Shown here: piece after piece, positions 8,419-17,353 of the stretch
Layout: every line of letters begins with the position of its first letter
Position numbering within the stretch: position 1 is the first letter of the stretch
Assembly (NCBI RefSeq): GCF_024584805.1
Contig: NZ_CP075715.1
Coordinates: 1,042,001-1,106,000, forward strand
DNA from: Streptomyces sp. FIT100
GTDB lineage: Bacteria; Actinomycetota; Actinomycetes; Streptomycetales; Streptomycetaceae
Reading direction: 5' to 3'
DNA: 64,000 bases
The notes under the pieces: model-generated
The model's database searches: none
The model's input: only the letters and a program-made list of their open reading frames with translations
What the model was told of the DNA's origin: nothing
Made by a program: the position numbers and the translations under genes

Positions 8419-9513
8419 TCAGCCCGCCAGCGCGCGTTCGCCGCCCGGTGCCGGGGCCATGGGGACCGGGACGACAGGGACCTCCCGGTGGGCCGGGTCC
8501 CGGACCTCGCCGACGAGCATCTCCAGGACGTCCTCCAGGGCCACCAGCCCCAGCACCCGCCCCGACGCGTCCGCGACCTGCGCCAGATGCGTCGCCGCCC
8601 GCCGCATCACGGTCAGCGCGTCGTCCAGCGGCAGCTCCGCCCGCAGCGTCGCCATCGGCCGCCAGATGTGCTGCGGCACCGCCCGTTCGCCGTCCTCCAG
8701 GTCGAGGACGTCCTTGACGTGCAGATAGCCCATGAACGGGCCGCTGCCCTCGCCGCGCACCGGGAAACGGGAGTAGCCGGTGCGCACCGTCAGCTCCTCG
8801 ACTTGGCGCGGCGTGACCGACGGGGGCACGGTGACGAGGGCCGACCGGGCGATGAGGACGTCCGTCACCGGGCGGCTGCCCAGCTCCAGCGCGTCCCCGA
8901 GCCGCTCCTGCTCCTCCGGGTCCAGCAGACCCGCCTGGCCCGCGTCCTCGACCAGCCGGCCCAGCTGGTCGCTGGTGAAGACGGCCTCGATCTCGTCCTT
9001 GGGCTCGACCCGGAACAGCTTCAGCACCAGACGGGCGCAGGCCCCGAGCCCCACCGTGACGGGGCGGCACAGCCTGGCGAAGCCGACCAGCGCCGGGCTG
9101 AGCCATAGCGCGGTCTTCTCGGGGCTGGCCATCGCGAGGTTCTTCGGGAGCATCTCGCCGATGACGAGGTGCAGGAAGACGACGACGGCGAGCGCTATGA
9201 CGTAGCCGAGCGGATGGACCAGCCCCTCGGGGACGTGCACGGCGTGGAACACCGGCTCCAGCAGATGCGCCACCGTCGGCTCGGCGACCGCGCCCAGCGT
9301 CAGCGAGCAGATGGTGATGCCGAACTGCGCGGCGGCCATCATCTGCGGCAGGTTCTCCAGACCGTGCAGCACCTGCCGGGCCCGGGTCGAGCCCGCGGCG
9401 GCGAGCGGTTCGATCTGGCTGCGGCGCACGGACACCAGCGCGAACTCGGCGCCGACGAAGAAGCCGTTGCCCAGCACGAGGAGCACGGCGAACAGCAGTT
9501 GGAGGACGCTCAC
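8419..9513 (-). CDS. CNNM/CorC-type membrane protein with CBS pair (hemolysin family)
   Basis: The protein is 364 residues from GTG 9513. An N-terminal DUF21/CNNM membrane domain begins MSVLQLLFAVLLVLGNGFFV and contains the conserved LVIGEMLPKNLA. It is followed by paired CBS motifs (TGYSRFPVRGEG and VLGLVALEDVLEMLVGEV). The C-terminal transporter-associated CorC_HlyC domain seen in the upstream paralogue is missing or much shortened here. The start codon overlaps the stop of the upstream paralogue by 4 bp (GTGA), so the two are translationally coupled and may work together. Family members are linked to divalent-cation (Mg/Co) transport; the hemolysin name is historical. Confidence 0.85.
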   Translation of the reverse strand: MSVLQLLFAVLLVLGNGFFVGAEFALVSVRRSQIEPLAAAGSTRARQVLHGLENLPQMMAAAQFGITICSLTLGAVAEPTVAHLLEPVFHAVHVPEGLVHPLGYVIALAVVVFLHLVIGEMLPKNLAMASPEKTALWLSPALVGFARLCRPVTVGLGACARLVLKLFRVEPKDEIEAVFTSDQLGRLVEDAGQAGLLDPEEQERLGDALELGSRPVTDVLIARSALVTVPPSVTPRQVEELTVRTGYSRFPVRGEGSGPFMGYLHVKDVLDLEDGERAVPQHIWRPMATLRAELPLDDALTVMRRAATHLAQVADASGRVLGLVALEDVLEMLVGEVRDPAHREVPVVPVPMAPAPGGERALAG

Positions 9514-10844
9514 CGGGCCGCCTCCACCGGCTCGACGACCGTACGCACGAGCCGCACGCGTTCGGCCCGGTACCGGTCCACCTGCCGCACCGACAGGCGC
9601 CAGCCGGGCAGCTCGGCCCGGTCGCCGGGTGCCGGGATGCGGCCGAGGAGATCGGCGACGAGCCCGGCGACGGTCTCGTACGGGCCGTCGGGCACGTCGA
9701 GCCCTATGCGCCGCAGTGTGAGGACGCGGCAGCTGCCGTCGGCCTCCCAGGCGGGCCTGCCGTCCTCGGGGGCGGCGGGGGCCAGCTCGGGCCTGCCGTC
9801 GCCCTCGGCGTCGTGCTCGTCGCGCACCTCGCCGACGAGCTCCTCGACGATGTCCTCCAGGGTGACGACGCCCGCCGTGCCGCCGTACTCGTCCACGACG
9901 ACGGCGATCGGCTGCTCGCTGCGCAGCCGCTCCAGGAGCTGCTGCACGGGCAGGGTCTCGGGGACCAGGAGCGGCGGGACGGCGATACGGCCGACGGGGG
10001 TACGCAGCCGCTGGTGGGCCTGGACGGCCAGGGCGTTCTTCAGATGGACCATGCCGACGACCTCGTCGATCCGGTCGCGGTAGACGGGGAACCGGGAGAG
10101 CCCGGTGGCGCGGGTGAGGTTGAGGACGTCCGCCGCGGTCGCGTCGGACTGGAGGGCGCTCATCTTCACGCGCGGGGTCATGACGTGCTGGGCGGTGAGC
10201 CGCCCGAGCGAGAGGGTCCGCACGAAGAGATCGGCCGTGTCCTGCTCCAGCGCTCCGGCGCGGGCCGAGTGGCGGGCGAGGGAGACCAGTTCGCCGGGGG
10301 TACGGGCGGAGGCGAGCTCCTCGGCCGGCTCGACGCCGAAGGCCCGGACCAGCCGGTTGGCGACGGCGTTGAGGAGGGCGATCACGGGCCGGAAGACGGT
10401 CGAGAAGGCGTGCTGCGGGCCGGCCACGAACCGGGCGACCTGCAGCGGCCGTGACACGGCCCAGTTCTTGGGGACGAGCTCGCCGATGACCATCTGCACG
10501 GCGGACGCGAGCAGCATGCCGATGACGACGGCGACGCCGGACACGGCCCCGTCGGGTATGCCGATCGCGATGAGCGGCCCGTCGAGGAGCTGCGCAAGGG
10601 CGGGCTCGGCGAGCATGCCGACGACGAGCGAGGTGATGGTGATGCCCAGCTGGGTGCCGGAGAGCTGGAACGACAGCTCGCGCAGGGCTCGTACGACACC
10701 GCGGGCGCGGCGGTCGCCCTCGGCCGCGGCGCGCTCGGCGTCCGCGCGCTCCACCGTGACGAGGCCGAATTCGGCGGCCACGAAGAAGCCGTTGGCGAGG
10801 ATGAGCAGGAATGCCGCGCCGAGCAGCAGTAGCGGGATGATCAT
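9510..10844 (-). CDS. CNNM/CorC-type membrane protein with CBS pair and CorC_HlyC domain
   Basis: This 444-residue paralogue of the next gene has an N-terminal DUF21 domain (LLLLGAAFLLILANGFFVAA, with VIGELVPKNWAVS). Two CBS motifs follow (ATGLSRFPVYRDRIDEVVGM and GGTAGVVTLEDIVEELVGEV). The C-terminal CorC_HlyC domain ends DLLGRIPAPGDRAELPGWR. It is the first gene of a two-gene overlapping unit. The probable role is cation homeostasis with CBS sensing of adenine nucleotides, by family knowledge. Confidence 0.87.
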   Translation of the reverse strand: MIIPLLLLGAAFLLILANGFFVAAEFGLVTVERADAERAAAEGDRRARGVVRALRELSFQLSGTQLGITITSLVVGMLAEPALAQLLDGPLIAIGIPDGAVSGVAVVIGMLLASAVQMVIGELVPKNWAVSRPLQVARFVAGPQHAFSTVFRPVIALLNAVANRLVRAFGVEPAEELASARTPGELVSLARHSARAGALEQDTADLFVRTLSLGRLTAQHVMTPRVKMSALQSDATAADVLNLTRATGLSRFPVYRDRIDEVVGMVHLKNALAVQAHQRLRTPVGRIAVPPLLVPETLPVQQLLERLRSEQPIAVVVDEYGGTAGVVTLEDIVEELVGEVRDEHDAEGDGRPELAPAAPEDGRPAWEADGSCRVLTLRRIGLDVPDGPYETVAGLVADLLGRIPAPGDRAELPGWRLSVRQVDRYRAERVRLVRTVVEPVEAAR

Positions 10845-10965
10845 GCCGCCGCCTCGGGTGAGGGGGCGGCGCAGGTACTACCGGACGATCCGTCCATTGC
10901 CGGAGGGAGTCACTCCTCGGGTCGCGGGTGGTGGCCTCACGGGCCTTCGGTGGCCACGCGGGTGT

Positions 10966-10996
10966 GAGGCGGAGGCGCGCCGGGCGCCTCCGCCTC
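10966..10996 (-). terminator. Terminator of the rib-his-PH transcription unit
   Basis: GAGGCGGAGGCGC (10966-10978) pairs perfectly with GCGCCTCCGCCTC (10984-10996) around a 5-base loop. It lies 37 bases past the stop of the PH-domain gene and upstream of the CBS pair. It would end the long minus-strand operon. Confidence 0.65.
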
Positions 10997-11032
10997 CAGA
11001 GTAAACATGACCGTGCCCCACTGGGCAGGGGC

Positions 11033-11494
11033 TCAGGGCCTGTCGTCCGTGCCGGTGCCACGGGACTCCGCGAGGGCGCGCAGGGCCCGTGCGTCGCGGA
11101 CGGCGTGCTGTCGGTTGATTCCGGGCTGGATGCCGAGGGCCGGGAGGCTGGTGCCGTCACTCAGATCGAGGAAGACCCAGGGGTCACCCGGACGGAGGTT
11201 GACACGGAGGATCTCCGCCCACTCCAGCCGGCGGCTGCGGGTGAGGTTGACCACGGTGACCCCCTGCTCGTCGGCGACGACCTTGGGGCGGCTCAGCAGA
11301 GCCAGGACGCCGAAGAACGCGAGCGCGGTGAGGACGAAACTGATCCGCTCGCCCGGGCTGAGCTTCTCCAGCGCGAAGGCGACGGCGGTGATGACGGCGA
11401 ACATCACCGTGCCGACGGTCAGCAGCACGGCCCGGGTGCGGGTCGGCCGGAAGGTCACGGGGAGCGCGGGCAGCTCCTGTTGGTCCACGGACAT
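11033..11494 (-). CDS. PH-domain membrane protein
   Basis: The 153-residue protein has two adjacent hydrophobic segments (about 22-40 and 52-68) followed by a bacterial PH-like domain: VVADEQGVTVVNLTRSRRLE, WAEILRVNLRPGDPWVFLDL. This type is common in Actinobacteria, with a membrane anchor and a cytoplasmic PH-like beta domain. It starts 15 bp after the hisG stop and is the last gene of the rib/his unit. The function is unknown; membrane-lipid or protein binding is a guess from the fold. The gene position next to hisG is a recurring Streptomyces arrangement. Confidence 0.75.
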   Translation of the reverse strand: MSVDQQELPALPVTFRPTRTRAVLLTVGTVMFAVITAVAFALEKLSPGERISFVLTALAFFGVLALLSRPKVVADEQGVTVVNLTRSRRLEWAEILRVNLRPGDPWVFLDLSDGTSLPALGIQPGINRQHAVRDARALRALAESRGTGTDDRP

Positions 11495-11509
11495 GATCGG
11501 CGCCGCTCC

Positions 11510-12358
11510 TCAGAGACGGCAGGCGTGGATCGCCGTGGTCAGGATGGCGCGGGCGCCGAGTTCGTACAGATCGTCCATGATCCGCTGTGCCTCCTTGGCG
11601 GGGACCATCGCGCGGACGGCGACCCAGCCCTCGTTGTGCAGGGGGGAGACGGTCGGCGACTCCAGGCCGGGGGTGAGGGCGACGGCCTGCTCCAGGTTCT
11701 CGACGCGGCAGTCGTAGTCCATCATCACGTAGCTGCGGGCGACGAGGACGCCCTGGAGGCGGCGCAGGAACTGCTGCACCTTCGGGTCGTCCTCCGCGGC
11801 GCCCGTACGGCGGATGACGACGGCCTCGGAGGTGAGGATCGGCTCGCCGATCACGCCGAGTCCGGCGTTGCGCAGGCTGGTGCCGGTCTCGACGACATCG
11901 GCGATGACCTGGGCGACACCGAGTTCGATCGCGGTCTCGACGGCGCCGTCGAGGTGGACGACGGAGGCGTCGATGCCGTTGTCGGCGAGGTGCTTGGCGA
12001 CGATGCCCTCGTACGAGGTGGCGATCGTCAGCCCGCCGAAGTCCTCGACGCCGGCGGCGGTGCCGGGCTTGGTGGCGTAGCGGAAGGTGGAGCGGGCGAA
12101 GCCGAGCCGGAGGATCTCCTCGGCGTTGGCGCCGGAGTCCAGCAGCAGGTCGCGGCCGGTGATGCCGATGTCGAGGCGGCCCGAGCTGACGTAGATCGCG
12201 ATGTCGCGGGGGCGCAGATAGAAGAACTCGACCTCGTTGTCCGGGTCGACCAGGACGAGTTCCTTGGAGTCCTTGCGCTGGAGGTAGCCCGCCTCATGGA
12301 GCATCTCCCCCGCAGGTCCGGAGAGTGAACCCTTGTTGGGGACGGCGATGCGCAGCAT
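11510..12358 (-). CDS. hisG: ATP phosphoribosyltransferase
   Basis: This enzyme catalyses the first step of histidine biosynthesis, condensing ATP and PRPP. The 282-residue length fits the long, homohexameric HisG form with its own C-terminal histidine-binding regulatory domain (last about 75 residues), so no HisZ is needed. Family signatures include MLRIAVPNKGSLSGPAGEML at the N-terminus and the PRPP-loop region DVVETGTSLRNAGL. hisE lies 87 bp upstream, and the pair continues the riboflavin operon on the same strand. Feedback inhibition by histidine is expected. Confidence 0.96.
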   Translation of the reverse strand: MLRIAVPNKGSLSGPAGEMLHEAGYLQRKDSKELVLVDPDNEVEFFYLRPRDIAIYVSSGRLDIGITGRDLLLDSGANAEEILRLGFARSTFRYATKPGTAAGVEDFGGLTIATSYEGIVAKHLADNGIDASVVHLDGAVETAIELGVAQVIADVVETGTSLRNAGLGVIGEPILTSEAVVIRRTGAAEDDPKVQQFLRRLQGVLVARSYVMMDYDCRVENLEQAVALTPGLESPTVSPLHNEGWVAVRAMVPAKEAQRIMDDLYELGARAILTTAIHACRL

Positions 12359-12445
12359 GGGGTGGGCTTCCTTCGTGTGCGTAGGTGCGTGGGTGCGTGG
12401 GTGCTTGCTGAGGAAGAGCTCGTACGGCGTACGGAGCGAGTGTGC

Positions 12446-12718
12446 TCAGAGGTGGGCGTAGACGTCGTCCAGGCTGATCCCGCGCGCGACCATCATCACC
12501 TGGACGTGGTACAGCAGCTGGGAGATCTCCTCGGCGGCGGCTTCCTTGCCCTCGTACTCGGCGGCCATCCAGACTTCGGCGGCCTCCTCGACGACCTTCT
12601 TGCCGATGGCATGGACGCCCTTGTCCACGAGCTCGGCGGTGCGGGAGGTGGCCGGGTCGCCGTTGGCGGCCTTCTGCTGGAGCTCGACGAAGAGCTCCTC
12701 GAAAGTCTTCTTGGACAT
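12446..12718 (-). CDS. hisE: Phosphoribosyl-ATP diphosphatase
   Basis: The 90-residue MazG-like protein hydrolyses the product of HisG to phosphoribosyl-AMP. The sequence shows the helical family pattern with the metal-binding [10 protein letters not shown] and [13 protein letters not shown]. The start ATG is at 12718. It sits between ribH (33 bp upstream) and hisG, so histidine and riboflavin genes are interleaved in one direction. No separate promoter is obvious in the 33-bp gap. Confidence 0.95.
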   Translation of the reverse strand: MSKKTFEELFVELQQKAANGDPATSRTAELVDKGVHAIGKKVVEEAAEVWMAAEYEGKEAAAEEISQLLYHVQVMMVARGISLDDVYAHL

Positions 12719-12751
12719 GGTGGTCCCACCCTACGCGGAAGTGGTCCCTCC

Positions 12752-13237
12752 TCAGCGCCAGGGTTCGGATACTGAACGCAGCGTCGCCGCGGTGGCCACG
12801 GCGGCGGTGACCGCCTCGTGTCCCTTGTCCTCGTGCGAGCCCTCCAGACCGGCACGGTCGAGCGCCTGCTCCTCGGTGTCACAGGTGAGCACGCCGAAGC
12901 CGACGGGGACGCCCGTGTCGACGGACACCTGGGTGAGGCCCTGGGTGACGCCCTGGCACACGTACTCGAAGTGGGGCGTGCCGCCGCGGATGACGACGCC
13001 GAGCGCCACGATCGCGTCGTAGCCGCGGCCCGCGAGCACCTTGGCGACGACGGGGAGCTCGAAGCTTCCGGGGACCCGCAGCAGGGTCGGCTCGTCGATG
13101 CCCAGCTCGTGCAGGGCGCGCAGGGCGCCGTCGACGAGGCCGTCCATGATCTTCTCGTGCCACTGGGCCGCGATCACGGCCACGCGGAGGTCTCCGCAGT
13201 TGCGTACGGACAGTTCGGGTGCGCCCTTGCCGCTCAC
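12752..13237 (-). CDS. ribH: 6,7-dimethyl-8-ribityllumazine synthase
   Basis: The 161-residue enzyme condenses 5-amino-6-ribitylaminouracil with dihydroxybutanone phosphate in the penultimate riboflavin step. Hallmarks are [24 protein letters not shown] and the catalytic-His region IRGGTPHFE. The length is typical. It is 36 bp downstream of ribBA and belongs to the riboswitch-controlled operon. Confidence 0.97.
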   Translation of the reverse strand: MSGKGAPELSVRNCGDLRVAVIAAQWHEKIMDGLVDGALRALHELGIDEPTLLRVPGSFELPVVAKVLAGRGYDAIVALGVVIRGGTPHFEYVCQGVTQGLTQVSVDTGVPVGFGVLTCDTEEQALDRAGLEGSHEDKGHEAVTAAVATAATLRSVSEPWR

Positions 13238-13273
13238 GTTTCTCCTTGAATCCTGTTGCTGATCGCGCTGGTC

Positions 13274-14560
13274 TTACTGGTTGCTTCCGCAGGCGGACGC
13301 GGCGGTCGCGGCGTCCAGCCAGGGCAGGTCGTGGCCCATCCGGTCCCGCTTGGTGCGCAGGTACCGCAGGTTGTGCTCGCCCGCCTGCACCGCCATGGGT
13401 TCGCGGCTCTCGACCTTCAGGCCGTGCCGCACCAGCGCGGTGATCTTGTCGGGGTTGTTGGTCAGCAGCCGCAGGCTGCGGACGCCGAGGTCGTCGAGGA
13501 TCTGCGCGCCCGCGGCGTAGTCGCGGGCGTCGGCGGGCAGTCCGAGTTCGAGATTGGCGTCCAGCGTGTCGCGGCCGCGCTCCTGGAGCTCGTAGGCGCG
13601 CAGCTTGGACAGCAGCCCGATGCCGCGGCCCTCGTGGCCGCGGAGGTAGACGACCACGCCGCGGCCCGCCTCGGTGATGCGCTCCATGGACGCCTCCAGC
13701 TGCGGGCCGCAGTCGCAGCGCAGCGAATGGAAGATGTCTCCGGTGAGGCACTCGGAGTGGACGCGGACGAGGACGTCCTCGCCGTCGCCGATGTCGCCGT
13801 GGACGAGCGCGACGTGCTCGACGCCGTCCACGGTGGAGCGGTAGCCGTACGCCGTGAACGCGCCGTGCACGGTCGGCAGGTTGACCTCCGCCTCGCGGCG
13901 GACGGTCGGCTCGGAGGTGCGGCGGTAGGCGATCAGGTCCTCGATGGAGATGATCGTCAGGCCGTGCTTGCGGGCGAACGGGACGAGCTCGGGCAGCCGC
14001 AGCATGACGCCGTCCTCGCCGGCGATCTCGACGATCGCTCCGGCGGGGCGCAGCCCCGCGAGCCGGGCCAGGTCGACGGCGGCCTCGGTGTGGCCGTTGC
14101 GCACGAGGACGCCGCCGGGCTTGGCGCGCAGCGGGAAGACGTGCCCGGGGCGGACGAAGTCGCCGGCCTCGGCCTTGCCGCTCGCGAGCAGTTGGAGGGT
14201 GGTGGCCCGGTCGGCGGCGGAGATGCCGGTGGTCACGCCGTGCGCGGGGGCCGCGTCGACGGAGACGGTGAAGGCCGTGCTCATCGACTCGGTGTTGTGC
14301 TCGACCATCTGCGGCAGCCGGAGCCGCTCCAGCTCGTCGCTCTCCATGGGCGCGCAGATCAGCCCGCGGCATTCGCTCATCATGAACGCGACGATCTCGG
14401 GGGTGGCCATCTCGGCGGCGACGACGAGGTCGCCCTCGTTCTCGCGGTCCTCGTCGTCGACGACCACAACGGGCCGGCCTGCGGCGATGTCGCGGACGGC
14501 CTGCTCCACGGGGTCGAGGGAGAGGTCCTCCTCCGGGTGCCAGACGGGCAGTGCACTCAT
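13274..14560 (-). CDS. ribBA: Bifunctional DHBP synthase / GTP cyclohydrolase II
   Basis: The protein is 428 residues from ATG 14560. The N-terminal DHBP synthase half carries the acidic metal-binding loop [10 protein letters not shown] (35-44), with [10 protein letters not shown] and HTEAAVDL further on. The C-terminal GTP cyclohydrolase II half has the three-Cys zinc site ([19 protein letters not shown]) and the catalytic [11 protein letters not shown]. It supplies both precursors of riboflavin. The start codon overlaps the ribM stop by 4 bp (ATGA), implying coupled translation. Confidence 0.97.
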   Translation of the reverse strand: MSALPVWHPEEDLSLDPVEQAVRDIAAGRPVVVVDDEDRENEGDLVVAAEMATPEIVAFMMSECRGLICAPMESDELERLRLPQMVEHNTESMSTAFTVSVDAAPAHGVTTGISAADRATTLQLLASGKAEAGDFVRPGHVFPLRAKPGGVLVRNGHTEAAVDLARLAGLRPAGAIVEIAGEDGVMLRLPELVPFARKHGLTIISIEDLIAYRRTSEPTVRREAEVNLPTVHGAFTAYGYRSTVDGVEHVALVHGDIGDGEDVLVRVHSECLTGDIFHSLRCDCGPQLEASMERITEAGRGVVVYLRGHEGRGIGLLSKLRAYELQERGRDTLDANLELGLPADARDYAAGAQILDDLGVRSLRLLTNNPDKITALVRHGLKVESREPMAVQAGEHNLRYLRTKRDRMGHDLPWLDAATAASACGSNQ

Positions 14561-15204
14561 GCCGCCGCTCCTTCCAGGGCAGGGGTCGTACGGGTCCGGA
14601 GCCACCAGTCGCGCAGGCCCCACAGGACGAGCCCGCCGTAGACGACGTAGACGAAACCGGAGAAGGCGAAGCCGTTGGCGAAGGTGAGCGGCACGCCGAC
14701 GAGGTCGACCAGCAGCCAGGCGAACCAGAACTCGACCATGCCGCGTGCCTGGGCGTACATGGCCACCAGCGTGCCGACGAAGATGTACGCGTCCGGCCAC
14801 GGGTCCCACGACAGGCTTGGGTACGCGGTGAACAGCAGGGCGACGGCGATGGTGCCGAGGGCGGCTCCGGCGAGCATGACACCGCGCTCGCGCCAGGTGG
14901 CGAAGCGGACGGCGATGGCGCCGTCCTGGGCCTGCTGCCGGCCGCGGGTCCACTGCCAGTAGCCCCAGGCCGCGACGGCCATCACGACGACCTGCTTGCC
15001 GGCGCTGCCGGTCAGATGGGACGTGGCGAAGGCGGCGAAGAGGATGAGGCCGGACAGGAACTGGGCGGGCCAGGTCCATATCGAGCGGCGCCAGCCGAGC
15101 GCGAGGGCGATCAGGCCGATCACGTTGCCGGTCATGTCGGACCACTTGATGTGCTGCCCGACGGCGGTGAACGCCTCCGAGTCCAGCCAGTCAAGGGCGC
15201 TCAC
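14557..15204 (-). CDS. ribM: PnuC-family riboflavin transporter
   Basis: The protein is 215 residues from GTG 15204 with several membrane segments ([39 protein letters not shown] and others). The WxxW-type motifs of PnuC proteins are present ([34 protein letters not shown]). Known PnuC members carry nicotinamide riboside, but the copy inside the Streptomyces rib operon was characterised in S. davawonensis as the riboflavin transporter RibM. Location between ribE and ribBA, with 4-bp overlaps on both sides, makes that assignment likely here. Confidence 0.85.
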   Translation of the reverse strand: MSALDWLDSEAFTAVGQHIKWSDMTGNVIGLIALALGWRRSIWTWPAQFLSGLILFAAFATSHLTGSAGKQVVVMAVAAWGYWQWTRGRQQAQDGAIAVRFATWRERGVMLAGAALGTIAVALLFTAYPSLSWDPWPDAYIFVGTLVAMYAQARGMVEFWFAWLLVDLVGVPLTFANGFAFSGFVYVVYGGLVLWGLRDWWLRTRTTPALEGAAA

Positions 15205-15809
15205 TCGGCGCTCTCCTTCGCGTCCGCGCCGAGCATCCGCTCGACGTACTTGGCGATCACGTCGACCTCGAGGTTGACCGGGTCGCCGGGCTGCTTGATG
15301 CCGAGCGTGGTCAGGGCGAGGGTGGTGGGGATGAGGCTGATGGTGAAGTAGTCGCGCCCGGCCTCGACGACGGTGAGGCTGACCCCGTCGACGGTGATGG
15401 ATCCCTTCTCGACGACGTAGCGCGAGAGCTCCGCGGGGAGCGAGACCCTGACGAGCTCCCAGTTCTCGGACGGGTTGCGCGCGATGATGGTGCCGGTGCC
15501 GTCGACGTGTCCCTGGACGATGTGCCCGCCGAAACGGCCGTCGGCCACCATGGGCCGCTCCAGGTTGACGCGGGAGCCGACGCCGAGCGCGCCGAGGCTG
15601 GAGCGCTTGAGCGTCTCGGCCATCACATCGGCGGTGAACTCGCCACCGCCGGTCTCGACGACGGTGAGGCAGACGCCGTTGACGGCGATGGAGTCGCCGT
15701 GCTTGGCGCCGTCGGTGACGACGGGGCCGCGCAGGCGGAAGCGGCACGCGTCACCGAGCTCCTCGACGGCGGTGATCTCGCCCAGTTCTTCGACGATTCC
15801 GGTGAACAC
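15201..15809 (-). CDS. ribE: Riboflavin synthase, alpha chain
   Basis: The 202-residue enzyme dismutates two lumazines to riboflavin. It contains the expected two repeated barrels: N-terminal MFTGIVEELGEI with VNGVCLTVVE, and second-barrel GHVDGTGTI with VDGVSLTVVE. GTG 15809 has GAGGAGA about nine bases upstream. It begins two bases after the ribD stop. Called ribE here; some Streptomyces papers use ribB for this gene. Confidence 0.96.
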   Translation of the reverse strand: MFTGIVEELGEITAVEELGDACRFRLRGPVVTDGAKHGDSIAVNGVCLTVVETGGGEFTADVMAETLKRSSLGALGVGSRVNLERPMVADGRFGGHIVQGHVDGTGTIIARNPSENWELVRVSLPAELSRYVVEKGSITVDGVSLTVVEAGRDYFTISLIPTTLALTTLGIKQPGDPVNLEVDVIAKYVERMLGADAKESAE

Positions 15810-15811
15810 GC

Positions 15812-16903
15812 TCAGCTCTCCTCGGGGGTGGCAGTGATACGGAGGTCGGTGCCGATGCGGACGGTCTCGACCACGTCGAGCCGCAACGCTTCGGTGATGG
15901 TGGTGATTCCGGCGTCGGCGAGGGCCGTGCGGCCGTCGCCCAGGAGCACCGGCGCGAGATAGCCGACGACGGTGTCGACGGCTCCCGCGGCGACGAAGGA
16001 GCCGGCCAGCGTCGGCCCGCCTTCGAGGAGTACGGAGCGGACGCCGCGCTCGAACAGGGCGTCCAGCAGCGCCGGTACGGACAGGCCGCGGCCGTCCCTG
16101 GGCAGGCGTACGACGTCGGGAAGGCCGGTCTCGGCGACCTCGGCGACCTCGGCGTCCTCGGCGACCGCGATCAGCGTCGGCGCGGCGTCGTCGAGGACAC
16201 GGGCGCCGGGCTTGACGGCGGTGGCGTCGGTGTCGACGACGACGCGCAGGGGCTGTACGGCACCGTCGATGCCGCGGACGGCGAGGTGCGGGTCGTCGGC
16301 GCGGGCGGTCCCGGAGCCGACGACCACGGCGTCGGCCTCGGCGCGCAGCCGGTGGACGTCGGCGCGGGACTCGGGCGAGCTGATCCAGCGGCTGGTGCCG
16401 TCGGCGGCGGCGATGCGGCCGTCAAAGGTGGCGGCGTACTTCCACAGGACGTAGGGCCGGCCGCGGCGGACGGAGGTGAGCCAGGCGGTGTTGCCCGCCG
16501 CGGCCTCGTCGGCGAGCAGGCCCTGCTCGACCTGGACGCCGGCGGCGCGCAGGGTGTCGGCGCCACCGGTGGCCTGCGGGTTCGGGTCGGCGACCGCGTA
16601 GACCACCCGGGCGATCCCGGCCTCGACGAGGGCCTGGGCACAGGGGCCGGTGCGGCCGGTGTGGTTGCAGGGTTCGAGGGTGACGTACGCGGTGCCGCCG
16701 CGGGTGCGTGCCCCCGCGTCCCGCAGGGCGTGGATCTCGGCGTGCGGGCCGCCGGCGCGCTGGTGGAAACCTTCGCCTACGGGGCGGCCCGAGACGTCGG
16801 TGATGACGCACCCGACAACCGGGTTGGGGCTGGTGGAGCCGAGTCCGCGGGCGGCGAGCGCGACGGCTCGGCGCATGGCGTCCAGGTCGGCTGCGGTGGC
16901 CAC
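15812..16903 (-). CDS. ribD: Bifunctional pyrimidine deaminase/reductase
   Basis: The protein is 363 residues from GTG 16903, which has an excellent AGGAGG site; an upstream ATG at 17002 would lie close to the riboswitch and has no ribosome binding site. The N-terminal deaminase has the zinc site HAEIH (54-58) and PCNHTGRTGPC (78-88). The C-terminal reductase has SPESRADVHRLRAEADAVVV and LEGGPTLAGSF. It performs the deamination and NADPH reduction steps of riboflavin synthesis and is the first gene after the FMN riboswitch. Confidence 0.95.
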   Translation of the reverse strand: MATAADLDAMRRAVALAARGLGSTSPNPVVGCVITDVSGRPVGEGFHQRAGGPHAEIHALRDAGARTRGGTAYVTLEPCNHTGRTGPCAQALVEAGIARVVYAVADPNPQATGGADTLRAAGVQVEQGLLADEAAAGNTAWLTSVRRGRPYVLWKYAATFDGRIAAADGTSRWISSPESRADVHRLRAEADAVVVGSGTARADDPHLAVRGIDGAVQPLRVVVDTDATAVKPGARVLDDAAPTLIAVAEDAEVAEVAETGLPDVVRLPRDGRGLSVPALLDALFERGVRSVLLEGGPTLAGSFVAAGAVDTVVGYLAPVLLGDGRTALADAGITTITEALRLDVVETVRIGTDLRITATPEES

Positions 16904-17098
16904 CGGGTCCTCCTGCCTCTTTCGGGCACGGACTCCGGGGCTGTCGACGAACGACAGGAGCAAGCGGAGGAACGCCTCGGGGGAATGCCGATGCCGACGC
17001 AACCGACCGCCCCCTCGGACCGTCCGGCTCCGGACTGTCCCCTGAGGACGACCAGCCGCTCCGGCCGACGGACCACGAGGGTCGCCCGCCGCGCACTG

Positions 17099-17220
17099 CC
17101 TCCCATCCGGACTTTCACCGTCGGTCCAGGAATTTCACCTGGTCAACCGGCCGCTGGATGCGGACGGGTCGCGGACTGTAACCGCCGGTTCGGAATTACA
17201 CCGACCCCGGAGTGCGCTGC
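17099..17220 (-). promoter_or_regulatory. FMN riboswitch (RFN element)
   Basis: Read on the minus strand from 17220 down, the leader shows the RFN hallmarks in order: ACTCCGGGGTCGGTGTAATT, CCGAACCGGCGGTTACAGT, a variable P3 helix, CCAGGTGAAATTCCTGG, and GACGGTGAAAGTCCGGATGG. The element ends about 200 bases before ribD. FMN binding should reduce expression of ribD-ribE-ribM-ribBA-ribH and possibly of hisE-hisG downstream. No separate terminator hairpin with a T-tract was found after it, so control could be transcriptional without T-run or translational. Confidence 0.93.
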
Positions 17221-17311
17221 TGCTGATACAGGGCCAGTCTGCCATGCCCGTCGGAGGGCCAAACGAGCAAGTGGCTGTGTCCTGGCTCACAGGGCCCGGA
17301 CCGCACGGGAA

Positions 17312-17353
17312 TGATCCAGACCCATTGACGCAGTGGTCTAGTCCTTTTACTCT
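17312..17353 (+). promoter_or_regulatory. Orphan chitinase-type promoter with paired 12-bp repeats
   Basis: A -35 TTGACG (17325-17330), 17-bp spacer and -10 TACTCT (17348-17353) face rightward. Two 12-bp direct repeats lie 22 bp apart: TGATCCAGACCC (17312-17323) and TGGTCTAGTCCT (17334-17345). They are close to the TGGTCYAGACCT repeats known from Streptomyces chitinase promoters. The window AGTGGTCTAGTCCTTT (17332-17347) matches 13 of 16 of the recalled DasR consensus. No chitinase gene follows. Confidence 0.55.
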
